From: Pantoea nemavictus
Lineage (GTDB): Bacteria > Pseudomonadota > Gammaproteobacteria > Enterobacterales > Enterobacteriaceae
Assembly (NCBI RefSeq): GCF_037479095.1
Contig: NZ_JBBGZW010000001.1
Coordinates: forward strand, 186,001-250,000
Direction: 5' to 3'
Length of the DNA stretch: 64,000 nt
In this document: in pieces, positions 1 through 8,549 of the stretch
Numbering within the stretch: the stretch's first letter is position 1
Layout of the letters: every line of letters starts with the position of its first letter
The notes under the pieces: generated by a model
What the model was told of the DNA's origin: nothing
Databases searched by the model: none
Seen by the model: only the letters and a program-made list of their open reading frames with translations
Translations under genes and position numbers: made by a program

Positions 1-491
1 ACCGCCAGCGTCGGATTGGGCAACCGCTCATTCTCCCCTTTTGGCGCACTGGTTTTGAAAGAGATACCAGGCTGTGTCAAAGCGTCATCTGACAGCAGTG
101 CCATCGCGCGCATGCCAAGCGTTTCCGGTTCGCCGCGCAACACAAGCTCCACATGCTCCCAACCTTCGTGGCGATAACGTTTCTCCCCCGGCCACGGCAG
201 CTCAATCACATCGACTTGCCATCCCGCCAGTTGCAATGGCTGATGCAGTTTAAACAGGCAGATTGGGCGTCCATTGATGATCGCTTCAGAGAATTGGCTC
301 CCAATTTGCAAAAATCCCGCTTTCCAGCGCTCCGCCGTGGCGATTTGATGGCAGCGCACCGCAACGTGATCGGCCTCATGTTCAGCCAACCGAATACCTA
401 AGCGTTCTGCAAAATCTTGCAAAGAGTGCTCAAAATGAGTCAAGTCTTGTTTTAAATCATCCAGTTCCATAGGAAAGTTGGTCTGCGTCAC
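1..491 (-). CDS. yecM: YecM family protein (3' end beyond the left edge)
   Basis: The reverse strand encodes about 163 residues that match E. coli YecM, a small VOC-fold (glyoxalase/dioxygenase-like) metalloprotein of unknown role. Recognisable stretches are ERWKAGFLQIG, INGRPICLFKL, ELPWPGEKRYRHEGWEH and SPKGENERLPNP; the last lies near the family C-terminus, so only about 25 to 30 residues should be missing. I chose the GTG at 491-489 because an AGAGGT ribosome site precedes it by six bases; an ATG at 470-468 is the alternative. The gene is divergent from argS, as in E. coli. Family assignment is firm and biochemical function is unknown. Confidence 0.88.
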   Translation of the reverse strand, partial: MTQTNFPMELDDLKQDLTHFEHSLQDFAERLGIRLAEHEADHVAVRCHQIATAERWKAGFLQIGSQFSEAIINGRPICLFKLHQPLQLAGWQVDVIELPWPGEKRYRHEGWEHVELVLRGEPETLGMRAMALLSDDALTQPGISFKTSAPKGENERLPNPTLA

Positions 492-800
492 GCTTTTACC
501 TCTACATCTGTTCAGGTTTATTAATCGTTTTGAAAATTGATAAGTATTGATTCCGCTTGACAAAATTGTCGGATTCATCCGATTTCCGCATCAAAAAGGC
601 TCAAAACCGCATAAATTGCCCATTCATTTCGGATTTATCGTCAAATCAGGTCCAGCAATTACTTTATGAAAGTGACTTAAACTACTGTTATTATTGAAAA
701 TAGTTAATACAATGAGATAACTCTTATTTAAGTTGCAAACAATTGCAGCCAGAAACCCTTTCTTATAAATTTGGGTTTCACAACTACAAGGAACGGCCTT
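492..800. other. AT-rich intergenic region before the miniprotein
   Basis: No gene was recognised here. The region holds small dyads: GACAA-AA-TTGTC at 559-570 and CGGAT-TC-ATCCG at 570-581, with a further TCGGATTT near 630. They could be operator sites for yecM or for the miniprotein at 801, but no known regulator motif was recognised. Confidence 0.4.
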
Positions 801-923
801 ATGTCTATGCTCATTGTTGTCGCGGTCCTGATTGCATTAATGGGATTTGCAATTTCCCGCCATTGGAAGGTGCGTGAAGACAAAAGCGTTAAAAATCCTC
901 GTCGTCACCCACGGCGCCGTTAA
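801..923 (+). CDS. 40-residue single-pass membrane miniprotein
   Basis: The frame reads MSMLIVVAVLIALMGFAISR, then a basic tail ending in RRHPRRR. Residues 1 to about 18 form one hydrophobic helix and the rest is strongly positive, so a membrane-anchored protein with a cytoplasmic basic tail is likely. AAGGAAC at 788-794 is well placed as a ribosome site. I do not recognise the family. It lies between yecM and argS, upstream of the argS promoter and in the same orientation. The clean signal, helix and tail make a real small gene more likely than a chance frame, but there is no homology evidence. Confidence 0.5.
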   Translation: MSMLIVVAVLIALMGFAISRHWKVREDKSVKNPRRHPRRR

Positions 924-968
924 TCGGCGCTGAGGGCCCGATGTTGCGCCTTACAGCATACCGAAAAG

Positions 969-997
969 CTGACTCACTTTAACATTTCACGTATACT
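969..997 (+). promoter_or_regulatory. Likely sigma-70 promoter of argS
   Basis: CTGACT at 969-974 and TATACT at 992-997 are separated by 17 bases and resemble -35 and -10 boxes. The start would fall near 1004, giving argS a leader of about 90 bases. Confidence 0.5.
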
Positions 998-1046
998 TCC
1001 CCTCCTATTTTTCCGTCCCGCCGCGCAGTTGCGGGATGACGACATC

Positions 1047-1073
1047 GGCTCGCCGCCAATAGGCGGGCCTTTT
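1047..1073 (+). terminator. Terminator-like hairpin in the argS leader
   Basis: GGCTCGCC at 1047-1054 pairs with GGCGGGCC at 1062-1069 (eight pairs, one G-T), with a seven-base loop, followed by TTTT at 1070-1073. It ends 20 bases before the argS start. It looks like a weak intrinsic terminator or attenuator downstream of the argS promoter. It may instead end transcription of the upstream miniprotein, or be a harmless structure. Confidence 0.45.
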
Positions 1074-1093
1074 CAGCATATGAAGGTAACGCG

Positions 1094-2824
1094 GTGAATA
1101 TTCAGGCTCTTCTTTCCGACAAAGTCAGTCAGGCAATGGTAGCGGCGGGTGCGCCTGCCGATTGCGAACCTCAGGTTCGTCAGTCTGCGAAAGTGCAGTT
1201 CGGTGACTACCAGGCCAACGGTATCATGGCCGTGGCGAAAAAACTGGGTCAGGCACCGCGCCAACTGGCTGAGCAAGTGATTCAGCACCTGGACCTCAAC
1301 GGCATCGCCAGCAAGGTCGAAATTGCCGGTCCCGGCTTTATCAACATCTTTCTGGACCGTGCATGGCTGGCGGCGCAAACCGCCCAGGCCCTGCAGCTGC
1401 CGCGCCTGGGCGTAAGCACCGTTGCGCCGCAAACTATCGTGGTGGATTACTCCGCGCCGAACGTGGCGAAGCAGATGCACGTCGGTCACGTGCGCTCCAC
1501 CATCATCGGTGATGCTGCCGTGCGTACGCTGGAGTTTCTCGGTCACAAGGTGATTCGCGCCAACCACGTCGGTGACTGGGGCACGCAGTTCGGCATGCTG
1601 ATTGCCTATCTGGAAAAGCAGCAGAATGAAAATCACGAAGCGATCGCGCTGGCCGATTTAGAAGCCTTCTACCGCGAAGCTAAAATCACCTATGACGCCG
1701 ACGAAGCCTTTGCGGAACGCGCGCGTAGCTACGTGGTGAAACTGCAAGGTGGCGATGAGTATTGCCGCAGCATGTGGAAGAAGCTGGTCGATATCACCAT
1801 GAGTCAGAACCAGCTGGTTTACGACCGCCTGAACGTGACGTTGACGCGCAAAGACGTGATGGGCGAAAGCCTGTACAACGACATGCTGCCGGGCATCGTC
1901 GCTGATTTGCGTGAAAAAGGTCTGGCGGTTACCAGCGAAGGCGCCACCGTGGTTTTCCTTGATGAGTTTAAAAACAAGGAAGGCGAACCGATGGGCGTGA
2001 TCATTCAGAAGAAAGATGGCGGCTATCTCTACACCACCACCGACATCGCCTGCGCCAAATACCGCTTCGAAACCCTGCATGCCGATCGCGTGCTGTACTA
2101 CATCGATTCGCGTCAGCATCAGCATCTGCAGCAGGCGTGGACCATCGTGCGCAAAGCCGGTTATGTGCCAGAATCGGTTCCGCTGGAACACCATGCGTTT
2201 GGCATGATGCTGGGCAAGGATGGCCGTCCGTTCAAAACCCGCAGCGGCGGCACCATTCGCCTCGCGGACTTGCTGGATGAAGCCGTTGAACGTGCGCATG
2301 CGTTGGTAAGCGAGAAGAATCCAGAGATGTCGGCGCAAGAGCTGAGAGATCTGTCAGAAGTGGTCGGTATCGGCGCGGTCAAATACGCTGACCTGTCAAA
2401 AAGCCGCACCACCGATTACATCTTCGACTGGGACAACATGCTGGCATTTGAAGGCAATACCGCGCCTTACATGCAGTATGCCTACACGCGTGTGTTATCG
2501 GTGTTCCGCAAAGCCGGCATTGATGCCGATAGCCTGAGCGGCGACATGGTACTGACTGAAGAGCGCGAAGCGCAGCTGGCCACCCGCTTGCTGCAGTTCG
2601 AAGAGGTGATTACTCAGGTCGCACGCGACGGCACGCCACACGTGATGTGTGCTTACCTGTATGAGCTGGCCGGTCAGTTCTCTGGCTTCTATGAGCACTG
2701 CCCAATTCTCTCCGCCGAAGATGAGACTATTCGTAACAGCCGCCTGCAGCTGGCCGCCTTAACCGCGAAGACGCTGAAGCAAGGTCTGGATACGCTGGGC
2801 ATTAAAACCGTCGAGCGCATGTAA
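1094..2824 (+). CDS. argS: Arginyl-tRNA synthetase
   Basis: This cytoplasmic class I synthetase charges tRNA-Arg with arginine using ATP. The product is 576 residues, close to the E. coli length, and aligns over its whole length from MNIQALLS to the end GIKTVERM. The N-terminal Add1 domain is followed by the HIGH-type signature [16 protein letters not shown] near residue 120, and by [13 protein letters not shown] in place of a canonical KMSKS loop, as in E. coli. The start is GTG, as in E. coli, with GAAGG just upstream. It is a single-gene unit ended by a strong hairpin. Its neighbour yecM is conserved, but flhE, close to argS in E. coli, lies 13 kb away here. Confidence 0.98.
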   Translation: MNIQALLSDKVSQAMVAAGAPADCEPQVRQSAKVQFGDYQANGIMAVAKKLGQAPRQLAEQVIQHLDLNGIASKVEIAGPGFINIFLDRAWLAAQTAQALQLPRLGVSTVAPQTIVVDYSAPNVAKQMHVGHVRSTIIGDAAVRTLEFLGHKVIRANHVGDWGTQFGMLIAYLEKQQNENHEAIALADLEAFYREAKITYDADEAFAERARSYVVKLQGGDEYCRSMWKKLVDITMSQNQLVYDRLNVTLTRKDVMGESLYNDMLPGIVADLREKGLAVTSEGATVVFLDEFKNKEGEPMGVIIQKKDGGYLYTTTDIACAKYRFETLHADRVLYYIDSRQHQHLQQAWTIVRKAGYVPESVPLEHHAFGMMLGKDGRPFKTRSGGTIRLADLLDEAVERAHALVSEKNPEMSAQELRDLSEVVGIGAVKYADLSKSRTTDYIFDWDNMLAFEGNTAPYMQYAYTRVLSVFRKAGIDADSLSGDMVLTEEREAQLATRLLQFEEVITQVARDGTPHVMCAYLYELAGQFSGFYEHCPILSAEDETIRNSRLQLAALTAKTLKQGLDTLGIKTVERM

Positions 2825-2831
2825 TACCTTT

Positions 2832-2873
2832 TTAGCGGAGCGTGTCTAAGGACATTCTCCGCTAACCTTTTGT
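2832..2873 (+). terminator. Intrinsic terminator of argS
   Basis: TTAGCGGAG at 2832-2840 and CTCCGCTAA at 2857-2865 form a perfect nine-pair stem around a 16-base loop. The T-rich CCTTTTGTTT follows at once. Confidence 0.8.
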
Positions 2874-2981
2874 TTCCCACCCGCTCAAACTCACCGCCAA
2901 CGCCTTACGCTTTATCCTCACTTTCCCAGCCGATAGTTCACTTTCCTCAATACCCTTTTTGACCCGCTTTTATCCGCCCGT

Positions 2982-3012
2982 CATTGGCAATTTCCCCATA
3001 AATTTGCCAATG
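2982..3012. promoter_or_regulatory. Inverted repeat upstream of the gallate transport gene
   Basis: CATTGGCAA at 2982-2990 is mirrored by TTGCCAATG at 3004-3012 with 13 bases between. A second dyad, GCTGTT-TT-AACAGC, lies at 3139-3152. Both are in the 445-base gap between argS and the first island gene and could be operators. Neither is repeated at the other gallate promoters. Confidence 0.4.
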
Positions 3013-3038
3013 CCAAAATTTACGACACAGCTCACCAA

Positions 3039-3056
3039 ATAAACAAAACTCATACC
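3039..3056 (+). promoter_or_regulatory. Shared 18-bp motif, copy 1 (candidate GalR box)
   Basis: ATAAACAAAACTCATACC occurs 213 bases before the transporter start. It matches the copies at 8460-8477 and 11995-12012 with at most two differences between any pair. It contains AT-N11-AT, which fits the T-N11-A rule for LysR-type boxes. Binding by the island's LysR protein is inferred. Confidence 0.6.
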
Positions 3057-3269
3057 TTGATAACCATTTTATGGCAGACAAACCTACGCTGCCCCCCTAA
3101 TTTGGTAATCGAAGTCGAAACAAAAATACCTTTAACAAGCTGTTTTAACAGCAAAAAATAATAATAACTCTCCCTACCGTCGGGTTAAAGTGATGCCGTT
3201 AATGTCCATTAGCGCAGAGAAAAGTCTTAACCCGGCGACGTAATTAATAAAAAAATCAGAGCGTACCCT

Positions 3270-4649
3270 ATGAGCAATCACGACATTATCGATGTAAAAG
3301 GCTGGATCGACGCCCGCCCGATCACCGGATACCAGTGGCTGACCCTCGCCCTGTGTTTCATCATCATCATGTTTGATGGCTACGACGCGGCAGCAATGGG
3401 TTTCATTGCACCGGCCCTGATTGAAGATTGGGGCATTAGTCATGCGGAAATGGGACCTATTCTTGGTGCCGCCATGTTTGGCGTGGCGATTGGCGCGCTG
3501 ATCGCTGGCCCGTGGTCGGACAAATTGGGGCGCAAGCGCGTGCTGCTGCTGTCGATTGCCGTGTTTGCCTGCTTCAGCCTGCTGAGCGCCTTCGCCCGCA
3601 CGCCGCTGGAAATGGGTGTGTTACGTTTTCTCACCGGTCTGGGTCTGGGTGCGGTGATGCCAAACTGCGTGACGCTGGTGTCGGAATATATGCCAGAGCG
3701 CCGCCGCAGCCTGATGATCACCGTGATGTACAGCGGCTTTAATATCGGATCCGGGCTGGGCGGATTCATTGCTGCTGGCATGCTGCCGCACTATGGCTGG
3801 CAAGCGGTATTGGGCTTTGGCGGCCTGCTGCCACTGCTGATGTTGCCCCTCCTGCTGTGGCTGTTACCCGAATCGGCCATGTATATGGTGGTACGTAAGG
3901 TCAGTCGCGACAAAATTGCCGCCGTGCTTAAGCGCCTTGGCGGTGAGTTTGCCGCAGGGACTGCCTTTGTGCTTAATGCACCGGTGATCCCGAAGAAAGC
4001 CCAGGTGCTGCAACTGTTCAGCCGTGGTTATGCGGGCGGTACGCTGGTGCTGTGGCTGACCTACTTTATGGGACTGTTTGTCATCTACCTGCTCAACGGC
4101 TGGTTGCCGACCATTATGCGTTCCGGCGGTGTGACGCTGGAACGCGCAGCGATTGTTGCCGGCTTATTCCAGCTGGGTGGAACGGTTGGCGGCCTGCTGG
4201 TCGGTGGGCTGATGGACCGGTTTAAAGCTAAATACGTTATTGCCCTGTTCTATCTACTCGGCAGCTTCTGCCTGGTATCACAGGGAATCTGGGGCTTTGG
4301 CCCTAATCTGCTGGCACTGCTGGTCTTCATGGCAGGTATCTGCATCAACGGGGCGCAAACCGGCTTACAGGCATTTTCTCCGGCTTTCTACCCCACCGAA
4401 ATGCGCGCCACTGGCGTGTGCTGGATGCACGGTATTGGCCGTAGCGGTGCCATTATCAGCTCCTCTCTGGGCGGCGTGCTGCTCGGCGTATTTCCTGGGC
4501 AAACCGCTATTTTTATCGTTTTGTCGCTCCCGGCAGTTTTGGCGGCACTCTCCATCACCCGACATCACCCTGCGCAGGTGGCCCGTCAGGTCAAAGGCAT
4601 CGACCTTAATGACCTGCCGTCCCTGTCGCGTACCCTGAATAATCGATGA
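3270..4649 (+). CDS. MFS aromatic acid:proton symporter (AAHS family), probable gallate uptake
   Basis: The 459-residue product has about twelve membrane helices. The N-terminal pattern FDGYDAAAMGF and the loop GPWSDKLGRKRV between helices 2 and 3 are typical of AAHS symporters such as PcaK, which import benzoate-type acids with protons. The symmetric loop GLMDRFKAKYV is in the second half. It leads the unit with gallate dioxygenase 17 bases downstream, so gallate or a close relative is the likely substrate, matching GalT of Pseudomonas putida. Substrate assignment is from context. The start ATG follows an AT-rich leader without a strong ribosome site; no better start was seen. Confidence 0.88.
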   Translation: MSNHDIIDVKGWIDARPITGYQWLTLALCFIIIMFDGYDAAAMGFIAPALIEDWGISHAEMGPILGAAMFGVAIGALIAGPWSDKLGRKRVLLLSIAVFACFSLLSAFARTPLEMGVLRFLTGLGLGAVMPNCVTLVSEYMPERRRSLMITVMYSGFNIGSGLGGFIAAGMLPHYGWQAVLGFGGLLPLLMLPLLLWLLPESAMYMVVRKVSRDKIAAVLKRLGGEFAAGTAFVLNAPVIPKKAQVLQLFSRGYAGGTLVLWLTYFMGLFVIYLLNGWLPTIMRSGGVTLERAAIVAGLFQLGGTVGGLLVGGLMDRFKAKYVIALFYLLGSFCLVSQGIWGFGPNLLALLVFMAGICINGAQTGLQAFSPAFYPTEMRATGVCWMHGIGRSGAIISSSLGGVLLGVFPGQTAIFIVLSLPAVLAALSITRHHPAQVARQVKGIDLNDLPSLSRTLNNR

Positions 4650-4666
4650 AATAGAGGTCACAACTC

Positions 4667-5926
4667 ATGGCTAAAATCATAGGCGGTCTGGCAGTTTCTC
4701 ATACACCTACCATTGGCTTTGCGGTCGATCACAACAAGCAGCAGGAAGGTGCCTGGGCACCGATATTCGATGGCTTTGCGCCGATGCAGCGTTGGCTGGA
4801 GGAGAAGAAACCGGACGTGCTGCTGTATGTGTTTAACGATCACGTCACCTCGTTCTTTTTCGATCACTACTCAGCCTTTGTACTGGGCATTGATGACGAC
4901 TATGCCGTCGCCGATGAGGGGGGTGGCGCGCGCGATCTGCCGCCGGTAAAAGGCCATGCGGCGCTGTCGCAACATATTGGTGCCAGCCTGATGGCCGATG
5001 AGTTCGATATGTCATTCTTCCAGGACAAAGCGCTGGATCACGGCCTGTTCTCTCCGCTGTCGGCGCTGGCGCCGTGGCAAGGCGGCTGGCCAATGCAGGT
5101 AGTTCCGCTGGCGGTGGGCGTTTTACAGTTCCCGATTCCAACGGCGCGACGTTGCTATAAATTGGGCCAGGCGCTGAAACGCGCGGTGGAGAGTTTCCCC
5201 GAAGACCTGAAGGTTGCCGTGGTGGCGACCGGTGGCGTCTCACATCAGGTACACGGCGAGCGCTGCGGCTTCAACAATCCAGAATGGGATGCCCAGTTTA
5301 TCGATCTGCTGATCAACGACCCTGAGCGTCTGACCGAAATCACTCTGGCGGAATACGCCACGCTCGGTGGTCTGGAAGGCGCCGAAGTGATCATGTGGCT
5401 GATCATGCGCGGTGCGCTGTCGGCTAACGTTGAGAAACTGCATCAGGACTACTATCTGCCGTCAATGACCGGCATCGCCACGCTGATCCTCGAAAACCAA
5501 TCGCGCGAGGCACCGGTAGATGTGCATCAGCGCCAGCGCGATAAGATCAACCTGCAGCTCAGCGGGGTGGAAAAACTGCCAGGCACCTATCCCTTTACTC
5601 AGGCGCGCAGCCTGAAAGCGCTGCGAATCAACCGCTTCCTGCACCGCATGATTCAGCCGGAATGGCGTAAGCGTTTCCGCGCGGAGCCGCAGGCGCTGTA
5701 TCAGGAAGCCGGACTGACCGCTGAAGAGCAGGCGCTCATCACCCAGCTCGACTGGCGTGGCATGATCCACTACGGCGTCAGCTTCTTCCTGCTGGAAAAA
5801 CTGGGTGCAGTGGTCGGCGTGTCTAACCTGCATATCTACTCGGCGATGCGTGGCGAAACGCTGGAGCAGTTCCAGCAGACGCGCAATCAACAGGTGCTCT
5901 ACTCTGTGGCGGGGAAAGCAGACTGA
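4667..5926 (+). CDS. galA: Gallate dioxygenase (class III extradiol, GalA/DesB type)
   Basis: The enzyme opens the ring of gallate with O2 and Fe(II), giving the keto form of 4-oxalomesaconate. The 419-residue chain fuses a LigB-like catalytic N-terminal domain with a LigA-like C-terminal domain, the single-chain arrangement and length known for GalA and DesB. Candidate iron ligands are H12 (SHTPTIG), H59 (FNDHV) and E240 (GGLEGAEV), with possible catalytic H125 and H193 placed by analogy to DesB. AGAGGT precedes the start. Its stop shares one base with the next start (TGATG), indicating translational coupling. Full pathway genes nearby support gallate rather than protocatechuate as substrate. 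Confidence 0.93.
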   Translation: MAKIIGGLAVSHTPTIGFAVDHNKQQEGAWAPIFDGFAPMQRWLEEKKPDVLLYVFNDHVTSFFFDHYSAFVLGIDDDYAVADEGGGARDLPPVKGHAALSQHIGASLMADEFDMSFFQDKALDHGLFSPLSALAPWQGGWPMQVVPLAVGVLQFPIPTARRCYKLGQALKRAVESFPEDLKVAVVATGGVSHQVHGERCGFNNPEWDAQFIDLLINDPERLTEITLAEYATLGGLEGAEVIMWLIMRGALSANVEKLHQDYYLPSMTGIATLILENQSREAPVDVHQRQRDKINLQLSGVEKLPGTYPFTQARSLKALRINRFLHRMIQPEWRKRFRAEPQALYQEAGLTAEEQALITQLDWRGMIHYGVSFFLLEKLGAVVGVSNLHIYSAMRGETLEQFQQTRNQQVLYSVAGKAD

Positions 5927-6765
5927 TGTTTACGCAACCGGTCATTGACTGCCATCACCACGTTTTTGATCCCAAAAACTTTCCCTGGGCGCCCGAAAGC
6001 GCTTATAACCCGGACGGGCACGAGCTGGCGACGCCAGATTACTATCGCGCCGTGATGCAGGTCTACAACATCCGCCATTCGCTGATTGTCGGTCCGACCT
6101 CGGGTTACAACACCGACAACCGCTGCCTGCTGAATACCATCAAGCGCGGTGAAGGCCGTTTCAAGGGGATTGCGGTCACGCCGCGTGATGTCGATAGCGA
6201 TACGCTCGCCAGCCTGAAAGCGCAGGGCATTGTCGGGATCGCGCTTAACGTGGCGATGCTGGGCACCGAACCGTTTATCCAGCTGGATGGCCTGATGGGC
6301 AGGCTGGCGGAGCTGGATCTGTTTGCCCAAATCCAGGTGCAGAACGACCAGTTGCTGGCACTGATGCCGCTGCTGTCACGCACCCGCGCGCGCCTGCTGA
6401 TTGATCACTCAGGTCGACCGGACGTCAGCGCAGGCCTGAAGCAACCGGCGTTTCAGGCGCTGCTGTCGCTGGCCGATCAGCAGCGCACCAGCGTGAAACT
6501 GTCCGGGCTGGCGAAATTTTCCCGCCAGCCTTATCCCTTCAGCGATGGTCATCCCTATCTGCTGGCACTGCTGCAGGCGTTCGGTGCCGAAAACTGCATG
6601 TGGGGATCCGACTGGCCCTTCCTGCGCGCCAGCGAACGCATGGATATGGGCACGCAACTGCTGCTCATAGAACAGCTGATCCCAGACGAAAAGAGCCGCC
6701 GCCAGGTGCTGTGGCACACGCCAAAGCGGCTGTTTGGTTTTACTGAACTACAGGAGTCACGATGA
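5926..6765 (+). CDS. Amidohydrolase, 2-pyrone-4,6-dicarboxylate lactonase-like
   Basis: The 279-residue product is a TIM-barrel metal-dependent hydrolase. It has the N-terminal DCHHHVF metal motif at residues 9 to 15, LIDHSGRPD near 165, [10 protein letters not shown] near 190 and WGSDWPF near 225. This is the layout of the LigI/PDC lactonase branch. In lignin and gallate pathways LigI opens 2-pyrone-4,6-dicarboxylate to the 4-oxalomesaconate level. That lactone forms as a side product when gallate or 3-O-methylgallate is cleaved, so a salvage role next to galA is reasonable. The gene overlaps the next by ATGA. The precise substrate is inferred; other lactones or cyclic esters are possible. 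Confidence 0.72.
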   Translation: MFTQPVIDCHHHVFDPKNFPWAPESAYNPDGHELATPDYYRAVMQVYNIRHSLIVGPTSGYNTDNRCLLNTIKRGEGRFKGIAVTPRDVDSDTLASLKAQGIVGIALNVAMLGTEPFIQLDGLMGRLAELDLFAQIQVQNDQLLALMPLLSRTRARLLIDHSGRPDVSAGLKQPAFQALLSLADQQRTSVKLSGLAKFSRQPYPFSDGHPYLLALLQAFGAENCMWGSDWPFLRASERMDMGTQLLLIEQLIPDEKSRRQVLWHTPKRLFGFTELQESR

Positions 6766-7193
6766 GAACCATCTACGTTTTGAACGGCCCGAACCTCAAT
6801 TTGCTGGGTACCCGTGAGCCGGAAACTTACGGTGCCGATACGCTCGAGAGCGTGGAAGCGCTGTGCCGGGCGACGGCCGAAGAGTTGGGCGTTGCCATTG
6901 AGTTTCGTCAGACTAACCACGAAGGTGAAATGATCGAGTGGATCCAGCAGGCACGCCTGCAGGCGCAGGCGCTGGTGATCAATCCAGCGGCATGGACGCA
7001 CACTTCGGTGGCGATCCGTGATGCGGTCACTGGCGTGGCGCTGCCGCTATGGGAAGTGCACATCACGAACGTGCATAAACGTGAGCCCTTCCGTCACCAC
7101 TCCTATCTTTCGGACGTCGCGCAGGGTGTCATCTGCGGCTACGGCATTCGCGGCTATCGCTATGCGTTGATGGAAGCAGCACGCGCAGGCTAA
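6762..7193 (+). CDS. Type II 3-dehydroquinate dehydratase
   Basis: The dodecameric type II enzyme interconverts 3-dehydroquinate and 3-dehydroshikimate. The 143-residue product carries the full signature: [17 protein letters not shown] with the catalytic arginine and tyrosine, [16 protein letters not shown], then EVHITN with the general acid histidine and REPFRHHS. Enterobacteria normally use a type I AroD for aromatic biosynthesis, so a type II enzyme inside a gallate operon suggests a catabolic role like QuiB. It overlaps the lactonase gene by four bases. Its stop codon directly abuts that of the convergent regulator gene, with no base between them. Confidence 0.9.
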   Translation: MRTIYVLNGPNLNLLGTREPETYGADTLESVEALCRATAEELGVAIEFRQTNHEGEMIEWIQQARLQAQALVINPAAWTHTSVAIRDAVTGVALPLWEVHITNVHKREPFRHHSYLSDVAQGVICGYGIRGYRYALMEAARAG

Positions 7194-8420
7194 TTATTCG
7201 CCCTGCCCGCACACTTCACGCAGGCAGCGGATCAACGCATCCGCTGTCGGAGAGTGCAGGCAGCCCGCGCGCACCGTCAGCCCGATGGCGCGTTCGGTAT
7301 CCGGTAAAGGCACCGGCAACGCCACCAGCGCGCCGGATGCCAGCTCAACTTCCAGCTGATGAGCGGAGACCGCCGCCAGCATATCCGACTGCACTAGCAA
7401 GCCTCGCACCAGTGCCAGATCGCCGGTTTCCACCAGCGGATCGGGCGCCGGAATGCCCATCGCCTGGAAACTGTTATTCAGCAGATAGCGCGCTGGCGTT
7501 GCCGAACGCGGCAGAACCCAACGCGCAGCGCGCAGATCGTCGGTAGCAATCTCGCGTCCCACCAGCGGATGATCGTGGCGCGCCAGCAACACCATACGCT
7601 CGGAGAACAGCGTTTCGCGCGTGACGTCCAGCGCGTCTTCATCACGGCGCAGCGCACCAAAGATAAAATCAATATCGCCAGAGCGCATTTCTGCGGCCAG
7701 TACGCCAAAGGCACTTTCACTGGTCACCACACGCACGCCCGGATAACGCGCCGTCAGCATCACGATCGCCTGCGGCAGAATGCGCGTACGTCCCAGCGGC
7801 AGCGCACCGACGCGTACGGTCCCCTCCAGAATCCCGCTACGCGCGGCAATATCGGCCGGAATATGGCGCAGTTCATTCAGAGCCCGCCGTACGTAAGGCT
7901 CGATTTCACGTCCGGCCAGCGAGGGCATCATGCCATGTGGCGTACGCTCCAGCAGCGCGAGGCCGGCGCCATTCTCCAGCACGCGCAGCGCGGCGCTCAC
8001 CGCCGGTTGACTGAGTCCGAGACGCGCCGCCACCGTCTGCATATGCCGCGTTTGACACAAGGTGATAAAAATTTGCAGGCGACGCACGTTAAACAGCCAC
8101 AGCGGTTCCGCATCGTTACGTTGTGCGCCGCGCCCCTGTAGTTTTGCCAGGCGCTGCGGTACCTGATGCAACTCCTCAATCGCGCGTAAGGCGCGCGGCA
8201 GCACACATTTGCCAAAGTCAGTTAGCATCATGCCGCCAGCGTGGCGCTCAAACAGCGTGACGCCTAACGTGAGTTCCAGGTCGCGAATGGCACGCGTAAT
8301 CGCCGACTGGGTGCGAAATAATTCATCTGCCGCACGAGAAACACTGCCCTGGGCTACCACCTGACTAAAGGCTCTGATTTGCATCAGGTTTGTCAGTTCC
8401 TGACTCGCATTTTCCGCCAT
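7194..8420 (-). CDS. LysR-type regulator with two N-terminal HTH domains (probable GalR)
   Basis: The product is 408 residues from the ATG at 8420-8418, about 100 longer than a usual LysR protein. Two complete LysR winged-helix domains are visible: residues about 10 to 70 (FSQVVAQGSVSRAADEL, LFERHAGGMMLTDFG) and about 110 to 170 (LCQTRHMQTVAARLGLSQ, LLERTPHGMMPSLAG). A LysR effector domain starts near residue 200 (VRVGALPLGRT). I rejected earlier in-frame starts up to 8597 because LysR homology begins only after MAENASQ and those starts would reach into the divergent galB. It probably controls the island through the shared 18-bp motif, one copy of which is in its own promoter region. Effector and mode are inferred. 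Confidence 0.88.
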   Translation of the reverse strand: MAENASQELTNLMQIRAFSQVVAQGSVSRAADELFRTQSAITRAIRDLELTLGVTLFERHAGGMMLTDFGKCVLPRALRAIEELHQVPQRLAKLQGRGAQRNDAEPLWLFNVRRLQIFITLCQTRHMQTVAARLGLSQPAVSAALRVLENGAGLALLERTPHGMMPSLAGREIEPYVRRALNELRHIPADIAARSGILEGTVRVGALPLGRTRILPQAIVMLTARYPGVRVVTSESAFGVLAAEMRSGDIDFIFGALRRDEDALDVTRETLFSERMVLLARHDHPLVGREIATDDLRAARWVLPRSATPARYLLNNSFQAMGIPAPDPLVETGDLALVRGLLVQSDMLAAVSAHQLEVELASGALVALPVPLPDTERAIGLTVRAGCLHSPTADALIRCLREVCGQGE

Positions 8421-8459
8421 TTTTCCCTGCCCACTTTCTCCACCGATCGATGTCGCAAT

Positions 8460-8477
8460 ATAAATAAAACGCATACC
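8460..8477 (+). promoter_or_regulatory. Shared 18-bp motif, copy 2 (candidate GalR box)
   Basis: ATAAATAAAACGCATACC lies in the 129-base region between the divergent regulator and galB, 40 bases from the regulator start and 72 from galB. One site could serve autorepression and galB activation, as is common for LysR proteins. Confidence 0.6.
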
Positions 8478-8549
8478 CGCTGCAATCAAATGAATTATCC
8501 GCACCGCGCCGGCAGTGACAGCATGGAAAAAACAGCGGAGGAGTATGCC

